A stretch of DNA of 64,000 nt from Ligustrum vulgare. Lineage: Eukaryota; Streptophyta; Magnoliopsida; Lamiales; Oleaceae. A program made the translations under genes and the position numbers. Of the stretch, positions 56,107 to 64,000 are shown piece after piece; the stretch's first letter is position 1, and every line of letters begins with the position of its first letter. The stretch is taken from positions 49,218,124-49,282,123 of the forward strand of contig OY743169.1 of the NCBI GenBank assembly GCA_963555705.1. Reading direction: 5' to 3'. Under the pieces are notes generated by a model, which saw nothing but the letters and a program-made list of their open reading frames with translations, was not told where the DNA came from and searched no databases.

Positions 56107-56628
56107 TGTTGAAAAGTGGAGTCAAAAGGTGGTTTCAACTTTTCTTTTGGGAGACAAATTGAAGTGGAAATAAATTAATGGAGCCATTATTCTTTCATTG
56201 GCAGACAAGAATGTGTGGAGGCAATTGTTTAATGGTCACCAATTTTTCTTTTGCGTGAAAGTTGGACAAATTCTGCCTATAAATTGAGCCTCCGTTTGCA
56301 GTAAGAAACACATCAAAAATCAATACAAGCTCAAGAGAGAGAGAAAGTATAAACACAAGATATTTTCTTGTGTGGAGAGAAAAGTGAGTTGGAGAGAATA
56401 GTCTTTGTGTAGACAGATAAAAATATAGTGTAGTATTTTTGTACTCCTCATTTTTCGAGTTAGTGAAATATATTGGTGTGGGTCCGTGGACGTAGGCAAA
56501 TTGCTGAACCACGTAAATCTTTGTGTTTCGTATTTGCATTTTATTTTTGCGTATTTATATTTTCTCAGTCCAATTTATTTGTGTCACATCGATCCTGGGT
56601 GGGATTAGTTGCGTCCTAATTCTCAACA
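56107..56628 (+). repeat. 3' LTR of the Tnt1-like element
   Basis: 522 bp with canonical TGTTGAAAAG start and CTCAACA end, preceded by the polypurine tract. Confidence 0.97.
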
Positions 56629-56633
56629 GTTTA

Positions 56634-57037
56634 GACTGTTAATTAGTTTTAAGTGTATAATTGTAATTAGTTCAACTTTTAAAGTATTTTGTGTAATTTC
56701 CTCAAAAAATATTGTTATTATATTAAGAAAATTCCAAGCAGCAACAATATTTTGATTTGTTAGGAATTTTTTTTTTCAAAAACCACTTTCTTGGAAATTT
56801 CTCAATTCAAATCTTCTCTCGTCTTTCATTGGCTTGTGTATTGAATCATTTGACTGGTTTTTTTGGAAACAACGGAAAAATGGATAAAGATAGAAAAAAT
56901 GCAAGAGTGGTGAGATTATTATCGAAAAAAAGCCAAATAAAATTGTACATGAGCGTAAAGAGACACGAAAACTTTATTAATTTTCTTGGTAACTAATTAA
57001 CCATTTTGACATGGAAAGATCATCATTATCGGTGGGT
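56634..57037. other. Right flank of the Tnt1-like element, unassigned
   Basis: AT-rich DNA with no coding signal. Together with 51106-51470 it could be the two halves of an old LTR whose gag starts near 57038. Confidence 0.35.
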
Positions 57038-57430
57038 GAGAACAAGAAACCAACATGATGGCAGCCATGCAAAAGTAGTTTGAGGAAATTATGATTAGGA
57101 TGGCTAGACAGGAACCGAATATTGCTTGCTTGCGTAAGGAGCAATTTCAAACAAACCCTAGAGTTAGGAGGTAGAATAGATGAGAATATAATCCTACGTA
57201 TGAGGTAGGGGTTGATGATGAGGGAGTAAGAAGTGAAGGGGACGATGTTCAATCTTTCATGGCTAGTGTGAGAAGGAGGAGAGATAGAGGAGGTATAGAA
57301 GAAATCATTATGATAGGGATGTAGTAGATGGAAACCTTGAGAATATCAAGATGGCAATACCATCTTTTCGAGGAAAAAAACTAATCGTGATGTGTACTTT
57401 GATTGGGAGAAGAATGTAGAATTAAAATAA
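57038..57430 (+). pseudogene. Ty3/gypsy gag N-terminal fragment
   Basis: Frames combine to ETNMMAAMQK, FEEIMIRMARQEPNIACLR, NPTYEVGVDDEGVRSEGDD, RYERDVV-like text, then NLENIKMAIPSFRGK and VYFDWEKNVEL. The last part is the conserved start of the plant gypsy gag domain (IKMKIPxFxGKxDPxxYLxWExxVE). Stops and a frameshift occur. The fragment ends abruptly at about 57430. Confidence 0.75.
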
Positions 57431-58161
57431 AATATGTTTTTCAAAATAACTAAAATTGGAATAGAAAAATTAATACTTTTATTTATTCAAATCTACTTGG
57501 TAGTCCACATCACCATTCCATCACAGATCCAATCAACCCGAACTAGCCTGTAAATTTTAAAGTAAGAGTGAGTATTAAAAATACTAAGAAACATTGAAAT
57601 TCTAAATTCAACATAATATAAATATAAAGTATATTCTATACCAAACATTTTTACATCGTTTAGAGTATCTGATCACGATAACAGATAACAAAGGAATTAC
57701 GAATCCCCCATCGATCCCGAACGATTAATATAGAATCCCAAGGGATTCAACCATAGAATGAATGATTTAACATAAAATCGACCCGAAGGTCTTAAGGAAC
57801 TGAAAGTAACAATGTATTGACATCATGAAAAATTTAGAATTTAACCACTTGTACACAATGTATCTCACCTCGTTAATCAAAGTAATTTCTTCAAATAAAT
57901 CATTGCAGTCTCTAATAAATTTCTCTACGAACTTGTGCGGAGAGAGTATTTTTCCGTGCTGATTCATCTGACTTTTTGGTAGTATTAAACATATTTAAAA
58001 ATAACTATGATAGAAATTTATGTACAACATAAATTGTCTTCCGCTAATAGTAATTTCTGTGACAAATTGAGAATTTGTGAAAATATAAATAGTGAGAATT
58101 GATTCTACAAATCCTAATCCGGCTGATAATTGTACAGTGATAAACGAAATTCCAATTATAA
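57431..58161. other. No recognisable gene
   Basis: AT-rich spacer without coding signal. Confidence 0.45.
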
Positions 58162-58608
58162 GGACATTTCCAATGCACTACGTGGATTGAAATTGACGTA
58201 ACAATAAAATTGATGAACATCTAGAGAACGTGGATAAATTGACGAAGAAATATAAAATTTCATCTCCAATGATTCCGTCTACAATTAAATATTGTTGATT
58301 ATGTGACATTTTTTTAAAATTTAAAAATAATAAAATACCAAGAGGGAGAAAATGTATGTATATTTATTTATAACATTCCTTTATTTGTCCATTAAAGCAA
58401 TTATAAAATAAAAATAAATGCTGACTCATCAAGTCAGAAGGAGCATCAAGATGTAGACGGAGCACTTGACATTGTTAATTTTTTTCCAGCCACGTTAGCT
58501 TAAAATTGTAATTGATAATATGTATTGGAGAGACATTTTTAACCCGTTTCATTAATTTACTGACGTGTCAAGTCTTTTTTCTTAATTGATGGTGTATTGG
58601 AGATGCTC
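58162..58608. mobile_element. Tourist-like MITE, 447 bp
   Basis: Left end GGACATTTCCAATGCAC and right end read inward GAGCATCTCCAATACAC agree at 13 of 17 positions. TAA flanks both sides (58159-58161 and 58609-58611). There is no coding sequence. The 'GAGCATCTCCAATAC' terminus is common among plant MITEs. Confidence 0.7.
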
Positions 58609-58664
58609 TAAATAATAAAGGTCTCCTCACCCATCAATAGACACGTTGCAGTTGCAGCATTAGG

Positions 58665-59000
58665 AAATTGAAAGAAATATTTGGTACTGAATAATAATTA
58701 ACATAAAAATCAATTTAAACTCGGATCCTTTCAATCAAAAGTAATTTGACGTTCTATCTAAACTTACTTTTTCTTGAGTCAAAACTCTTAATTAATTATG
58801 ATTTACATAACGAGTATAGTGTTGATATATAATTATAAATTGAAAGAAATATTTGGTATTGAATAATAATTAATACAAAAATCAATTTAAACTCGGATCC
58901 TTTCAATCAAAAACAATTTGACGTTTTATCTAAAATTACTTTTTCTTGAGTCAAAACTCCTAATTAATTATAAGGGAAAATTACATAGGCACTTGTCTTT
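58665..59000. repeat. 172-bp tandem duplication
   Basis: AAATTGAAAGAAATATTTGG begins at 58665 and 58837. The copies share TTTAAACTCGGATCCTTTCA and CTTTTTCTTGAGTCAAAACTC with few changes. Confidence 0.9.
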
Positions 59001-59233
59001 CAAAAATACAATTTAAAATTTTGGTGAGGGAAATTTTTTTTCTAATTTTTCAGGTGGTAATTAGCAATTAATTGATACATAATTAATTAATATAATCCTA
59101 AAATCATTTCTACAAAAATCAACAGCAAAGCAAGAAGAGGTCTCGCAATCTCTCTATCTACTATCTCAGCTTTAGCGACTGGCTTCTCTCCCCTCTCTCA
59201 AACTCCAGAGCTGCGTGTAGTGGCGACATAATC
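59001..59233. other. Possible leader or upstream region of the interrupted locus
   Basis: CT-rich tracts (CTCTCTATC, CTCTCCCCTCTCTC) lie 20-80 bp upstream of an ATG at 59234. Such Y-patches are frequent near plant core promoters and 5' leaders. Weak evidence only. Confidence 0.3.
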
Positions 59234-59382
59234 ATGGAGGCGAGAGAGGCGACAGCAGGCACGTTCGCATGCTGTGCGTCGGTGCAACAAGAGCCTACTG
59301 CCACTGCACAAGCGGCACCTGCTGTATGCCGACAGCAAGAGCTGTTGCGCATCGTGCGCGTGGCTCTGGGCATGATGGCTGG
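59234..59382 (+). other. GC-rich open frame interrupted by a retrotransposon; possible host exon
   Basis: ATG at 59234 opens MEAREATAGTFACCASVQQ and continues alanine- and glutamine-rich to GMMAG at the insertion point. Composition is far more GC-rich than the surroundings. The element at 59383-62909 sits exactly at its end, and the target sequence resumes at 62910 with GGTGCATTTC. No domain is recognised. It could be a host 5' exon or chance. Confidence 0.35.
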
Positions 59383-60309
59383 TGATGAGATCCCAGTCAG
59401 GGAATCTCGTCGAACAACGCGGAATAAGGAAATTAAAACCTAGGAAAGATCTAGATCAGATTTAAACACGAAATTAAAATACTGGAAAGATAAAATTGAC
59501 GATAGGACCTTGACCCAAGATTCACGACGCAAGAAATTAACGATGCAGAATCGAGATCCAAGGTTTTCGAAACACCACAAGGACTTGTCAATTTCCTTGA
59601 TAAGATTCTAAATTGGAAACGCCACAAATATTCTCGCGAATATTTGATAAGTTCAACGCCACAAAATATTTCACAATATTTGATCAGTTAGATTTGTTCT
59701 CGAAGAACACAAAAGGGACTCCTCAACATTTTAATTGGAGAAAATTCTCTCAACTTTATTAATCTCGAAACTCAAACTAAACTAAACTGTTTTTTACAAT
59801 GAATGGAAATGAATATATATAAGCAAAATAACCTAGCTGCTAATTTACTCAAAATATAATTCTAATTAAACTAGAATACTAAACTAGGCAAACAATTAAT
59901 TAAAAACGAAAAAATAATCAAAAATCCCCTAAAATCCGGAAAACCTCAATTACGGCCGTGATCACTTTTACGGCCGTAAATGACTTTCTGCTTAAGATTT
60001 ACGGCCATGACCATATTTCTTACGACCGTAAATATGAAATTCTGCAATTCTTCATCTAAACCCGAGGCGGAGTTACGGCCGTGATAATAACATTTATGGC
60101 CGTGATTATAAGAGTTACGGCCGTGACGGATCTTCATTACGGCCGTAATGACATTTCTGCCCAAAAAACTTCGATCACTCGACTTGGCTTGATCCTTTCC
60201 CCTTCTCGGGTCAATTCCAACATGGAACTTACTCTGTTTTGCACGTAGATCACCATCATACCGTCGATGTCTCGACTTCGCCCTTCGATGCCTGGTCCGG
60301 ATCATATCA
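59383..60309 (-). repeat. 3' LTR of the non-autonomous gypsy element
   Basis: 927 bp, written on the plus strand as TGATGAGATCCC...CCGGATCATATCA. Eight TTACGGCCGTRA-type units lie at 59948-60150. Confidence 0.9.
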
Positions 60310-60431
60310 TACTCCCTCTCTTGAAAAGGATTCGACCTCGAATCCATTTTTGGTCGGCTTTTCAAATTCCTCCTGCTCTCCTGGGCTCGATGATCATTTT
60401 TAAGCTTCGTGCGATCTTTTAGACTTTTGGG

Positions 60432-61735
60432 CTACTCATTTTTGCCAATGAATTTCTTTCCCGTCTTAAGTTCATGGCTTGACTTCGGTACCTGTAAAAC
60501 ATATTTTAAAGAATTGGGGAGGGGTATGTTAGCGTGAGTAAGTGCAAATAGACTCATTTTTGTGGTAAACTCTCTTTTCTTTTGCTTTTTGCACTCAGTC
60601 TCTCCTTTTTCTAAGGTTTGAACATCAACCATCTTTTCTTTATTTTTCACTCCCTCTCCTTTTTCTGAGGTCGTGGCCTCAACTCTCTTTTCTTTAATTT
60701 CCACTCCCTCTCATTTTTCTGCGGTCGTGGCCTCAACTCTCTTATTTTTCCCCTCAAACTCACTTTTCACCTTCAATTGATCTTTCAGGGCTTCAGTTGG
60801 ATATAGTGGCAATAGAGTAAACTTTTTTCCCCCTTTTACCAAGTTGTATCTATTCGTATACCCATCATGTAGCACAGCCCTTTCATGTTGCCACGATCTC
60901 CCCAACAGTATATGACTAATTTGCATTGGCACCACGTCACAAATTACCTCATCCGAATACCCACCAAAAGAAAATGTCACCAAGGCCTGTCTCTTCACCT
61001 TAACTTCCCCCGACTCAGTCAACCATTGTAATTTATAAGGTGTTGGATGTTTCATTAAAGGTAAACCTAATTTTTCCACCAACATTGTACTAACTACATT
61101 AGTACAACTTCCCCCGTCAATCACCAAGCTACAAACCTTTTCATCCACTAAGCATCTAGTGCGAAAAATATTATCCCTTTGCCCATCCACATTTTCCAAA
61201 GCACTCGCCTTACGCTTAACGCTAAGAGCATGCCTATCAATAATTGACTTATCCACCACAACACTTTTCGCCTCTTCACTATCACACCTAACATGTTTAC
61301 GTGGACAATCAAGTGCAATGTGACCCCGTTCCAAGCATTTAAAGCACTTAATATTTTTATCCTTAAGAGGCTTGGAATCAGAATTATTTTTACCTTTAGT
61401 TGTCGGTTCCTCCCTCATTTTGTGAACATGATCACTACTCTCCCGTTTTGATGTCTCTTTTCGCTTCAATGGCCTTTCATCCATCCCATCTCCGTACCTA
61501 GCATGACATTCACTCTTACTACTCCTCCTAGCCATAGAGTCCGCCCGCGATTGCTTTTTTTCAATTGGGCAATCATCGCATCTCTTTTATCCATCCTAGC
61601 CATTACCTTTTGAAAGTTTGCTTGCATCTCTGCCAATAATCCAACACCCTGCTCCAATATCATATTCCTTCTTTCGGGGCGTTTGTTGTCACCCATTGAT
61701 GAAGATCTCCCCCCGCGAGACATGAAAACTTGGAA
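60432..61735 (-). pseudogene. Truncated gypsy gag plus protease (non-autonomous element)
   Basis: Minus strand: an N-terminal gag stretch (61723-61540) with LEQGVGLLAEMQANFQKVM (coiled-coil-like), then after a frame change MARRSSKSECHARYGDG, a knuckle CFKCLERGHIALDC and a retropepsin-like domain with CSLVIDGGSCTNVVS and DVVPMQISHILLGRSWQ. The capsid portion of gag is missing between the N-terminus and the knuckle. After the protease come tandem repeats of an 18-residue unit (KRVEATTxEKGEGVEIKE), one with TGA in place of a glycine codon (60711-60713), then a lysine-rich tail to 60432. RT-encoding sequence is absent altogether. Confidence 0.88.
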
Positions 61736-61967
61736 TATGGGAAAAAAATGAAATTTTTCGATTTTTTTAATCTTCTGCCAGAGAATTGGACTACGAGTAT
61801 GGCAGAAAAAACGGAACTGGATTTGGACGAAAAACGAACAAGAAAAACACTTTTGAATTTTTGGGACTGACTCTTATGGATCAAACTGAAGAAAATTATG
61901 ACTGACACGAAGAACACGAAAAAAAATCAAGAAAATCAAGAAACGCAAGAATCTGAAATAGATCCAA

Positions 61968-61979
61968 GCTCTGATACCA
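61968..61979 (-). promoter_or_regulatory. Primer binding site of the non-autonomous gypsy element
   Basis: GCTCTGATACCA on the plus strand is TGGTATCAGAGC on the element's strand, two bases from its 5' LTR. Confidence 0.92.
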
Positions 61980-61981
61980 GA

Positions 61982-62909
61982 TGATGAGATCCCAGTCGGG
62001 GAATCTCGTCGAACAACGCGGAATAACGAAATTAAAACCTCGGAAAGATCTAGATCAGATTTAAACACGAAATTAAAATATTGGAAAGATAAAATTGATG
62101 ATAGGACCTTGACCCAAGATTCACGGAGCAAGAAATTGACGATGCGGAATCGAGATCCAAGGTTTTCGAAACACCACAAGGACTTGTCAATTTCCTTGAT
62201 AAAATTCTAAATTGGAAACGCCACAAATATTCTCGCGAATATTTGATAAGTTCAACGCCACAAATATTTCACAATATTTGATAAGTTGGATTTGTTCTCG
62301 AAGAACACAAAAGGGACTCCTCAACCTTTTAATTGGAGAAAATTCTCTCAACTTTATTAATCTCGAAACTCAAACTAAACTAAACTGTTTTTTACAATGA
62401 ATTGAAATGAATATATATAACCAAAATAACCTAGTTGCTAATTTACTCAAAATATAATTCTAATTAAACTAGAATACTAAACTAGGCAAACAATTAATTA
62501 AAAACGGAAAAATAATCAAAAATCCCCTAAAATCCGGAAAACCGCAATTACGGCCGTGATGAACACTTTTACGGCCGTAAATGACTTTCTGCTTAAGATT
62601 TACGGCCGTGACCATATTTCTTACGACCGTAAATATGAAATTGTGCAATTCTTCATCTAAACCCGAGGCGGAGTTACGGCCGTGATAATAACATTTACGA
62701 CCGTGATTATAAGAGTTACGGCCGTGACAGATCTTTGTTACGGCCGTAATGACCTTTCTGCCCAAAAAACTTCAATCACTCGACTAGGCTTGATCCTTTC
62801 GCCTTCTCGGCTCAATTCCAACATGGAACTTACTCCGTTTTGCACGTAGATCACCGTCATACCATCGATGTCTCGACTTCGCCCTTCGATGCCTGGTCCG
62901 GATCATATA
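61982..62909 (-). repeat. 5' LTR of the non-autonomous gypsy element
   Basis: 928 bp. Its outer end reads GATCATATA where the other LTR has GATCATATCA, a one-base loss next to the GCTGG duplication. Eight palindromic TTACGGCCGTRA-type units lie at 62547-62750. Confidence 0.9.
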
Positions 62910-62914
62910 GCTGG

Positions 62915-63345
62915 GGTGCATTTCTTCATGTTTATCAAAAACTCAATTCACTCACTTCGGGATTCCATAGATCTGGTGTTGTTCTAGATCGAAGAAGAAT
63001 GGGGTGTTTGGTCTGGTGCTTGTGTGTTGAGGTGGAAATCCGAAGTGTAGTTGAAATCTGGGGTGATTCTTGTGGTATATTGATGGTGATAGGTTGATGC
63101 ATCGGTGTGTTGATGGCGATGTGTGTTCCGTTGAGGCTTTGGTGGTTGGTGCAGTCTGTTGATTGTAATGGTGGTGCCGGCGCTGGCGTCGGAGGTGGTG
63201 GCGGCAGTAACGGGGTTAATGACGGGAGTGGGGATCTGGTTCAAATTTCTCTTGTTGATGGCTGTATTGGTTTGGGGATTTTAGGTGTGGGGATGGGGGG
63301 TAGTGGGGGTTGGAGTAGAGACATGGGTGGGGTAGGGTAAGTTGG
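62915..63345. other. Continuation of the interrupted locus, G/T-rich
   Basis: Follows the right GCTGG duplicate. If the retrotransposon is removed, the frame at 59234 continues VHFFMFIKNSIHS and stops about 24 codons later. The rest has glycine-rich frames (GAGAGVGGGGGSNG) that look compositional. No domain is recognised. Confidence 0.35.
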
Positions 63346-63361
63346 GGGGTTTGGGGGTGGG
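63275..63361 (+). other. G-run cluster with G-quadruplex potential
   Basis: At least nine runs of three to six G in under 90 bases (GGGG, GGGGGG, GGGGG, GGGG, GGG, GGGGGG, GGGGG...), with loops of one to seven bases in the densest part. Confidence 0.75.
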
Positions 63362-64000
63362 TCATATATTGTGATCAATTATAAGTGATTGTGACTAATT
63401 ATTAAGTAAATGAGACCAAAATATTTGACTAACTGTGACCGATCGAATTATGACTTTATGTGACCTTGTGTGCCTTTGTGTGACTGGTCTGCGACTCTGT
63501 GCAACGAACTATGACCTTGTGTAACCAAATCGTGACTTTGAGTGACCGACTGTGAACCTGCTAGTGGGGTAAATTTTATAACTAAATTTGTAATTGTGAC
63601 CGAACTGTGACTTTGTGTGACCAATTATGACCTAACTGCGACCTCGTTTGATCTAACTGCGACTTTGTGCGATCAAACGATGACCTTGCGTGACCAACTG
63701 TGACTTTAGGGGTGGGTGGGGCTTTACAACTAAATTTTTAATTGTGACATTATGTAACAAATTGTGACTTTATTTGACCAGCTGTGACTTTGCATGTGGG
63801 GTGAGGTGAGGTGGGGTGGATAGGGTTAGGTGAACTTTGCAATTAAATTTGTAATTGTGACCGAATAGTGATTTTGTATGACCAATTGTGACCTACCTGT
63901 GACCAGACTGTGATCTCATGTGACTTCATGTGATTGATCTATGATTGGAATGTGACCTCATGTGACTAGACTGTGATCTCATATGACCTAACTGTGACTT
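63362..64000. repeat. Degenerate GTGAC-type short repeat
   Basis: TGTGAC, TGTGACC and TGTGACTTTGTGTGACC-like phrases recur roughly every 10-25 bases to the window edge, with two longer interruptions (near 63700 and 63800) that share GGGGTGGGTGGGG / GGGGTGAGGTGAGG phrases. Not a clean tandem array, and its full extent is unknown. Confidence 0.75.

Larger units (their letters stand above)
51476..56628 (+). mobile_element. Nearly intact Tnt1-like Ty1/copia element, 5,153 bp
   Basis: LTRs at 51476-51997 and 56107-56628 are 522 bp each. They differ at base 1 (G in place of the expected T on the left) and at 51779/56410 (C versus T). GTTTA duplications flank the element (51471-51475 and 56629-56633). 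PBS TGGTATCAGAGC (52000-52011), gag-pol frame and polypurine tract AAGTGGGAGAT (56096-56106) are all in place. Two differences in 522 bp make this the youngest dateable insertion in the window. A single in-frame stop interrupts the polyprotein. Confidence 0.97.
59383..62909 (-). mobile_element. Complete non-autonomous Ty3/gypsy element (TR-GAG type), 3.5 kb
   Basis: LTR-like ends at 59383-60309 and 61982-62909 flank a 1,672-bp interior. GCTGG duplications stand at 59378-59382 and 62910-62914. On the minus strand the primer site TGGTATCAGAGC (61979-61968) follows the 5' LTR, and a purine-rich tract (AAGAGAGGGAGTA) precedes the 3' LTR at about 60310-60322. The interior encodes a gag N-terminus, a zinc knuckle and an aspartic protease, but no reverse transcriptase, RNase H or integrase. 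The two LTRs differ at about 14 positions in their first 370 bases, so it is much older than the Tnt1-like copy. Confidence 0.92.

Overview
This window is nuclear DNA of a flowering plant, most likely a eudicot. It is AT-rich and packed with plant transposable elements of every major order: Ty1/copia, Ty3/gypsy, a LINE, a SINE, CACTA, hAT- and PIF/Harbinger-type MITEs and a FAR1/MULE relative. It also carries long (ATT)n microsatellites and one plastid-derived stretch. I found no intact host gene, tRNA or rRNA. Nearly every recognisable coding region belongs to a transposon and carries stop codons or frameshifts. The species cannot be named from the sequence.

Layout. 1-2.35 kb: pol tail and 3' LTR of a Ty3/gypsy element, then a scrap of a second gypsy element. 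3.2-6.8 kb: a degenerate LINE on the minus strand that has lost its reverse transcriptase. 7.8-10.0 kb: a dead FAR1-like gene, minus strand. 13.26-13.78 kb: a Tourist-like MITE. 13.93-18.56 kb: a non-autonomous CACTA element (here CACTA-2, target duplication ATT) with a plastid fragment in its right end. 19.22-33.11 kb: a 13.9-kb CACTA element (CACTA-1, target duplication CAA) with decayed transposase genes and an LTR-like insert. 36.63-42.19 kb: a 5.6-kb CACTA element (CACTA-3, target duplication GAC) carrying exon fragments of three unrelated host genes: a BURP-domain gene, a zeta-crystallin/PIG3-like quinone oxidoreductase gene and an SRP40/NOLC1-type gene. 43.58-46.08 kb: a 2.5-kb solo gypsy LTR.

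Nesting. One decayed Tnt1/Tork-like copia element on the minus strand runs from about 43.3 kb down to about 19.0 kb. It was split by a SINE, and CACTA-3 then landed inside that SINE. CACTA-1 landed inside the copia reverse transcriptase gene, and an hAT MITE and an LTR-like piece also sit in it. Removing the inserts restores the domain order gag, zinc knuckle, protease, integrase, reverse transcriptase.

46.9-50.99 kb: a second decayed copia element, plus strand, with a 948-bp solo LTR inside its gag-protease region. 51.48-56.63 kb: a young Tnt1-like copia element whose 522-bp LTRs differ at two positions. It has a clean GTTTA target duplication and one nonsense codon just before the last integrase catalytic residue. 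57.0-57.4 kb: gypsy gag fragment. 58.16-58.61 kb: second Tourist-like MITE. 59.38-62.91 kb: a complete non-autonomous gypsy element (target duplication GCTGG) with only partial gag and protease; the solo LTR at 48.1 kb is of the same family. Both carry arrays of a palindromic TTACGGCCGTAA motif. 63.2-64.0 kb: G-run-rich DNA, then a GTGAC-type degenerate repeat.
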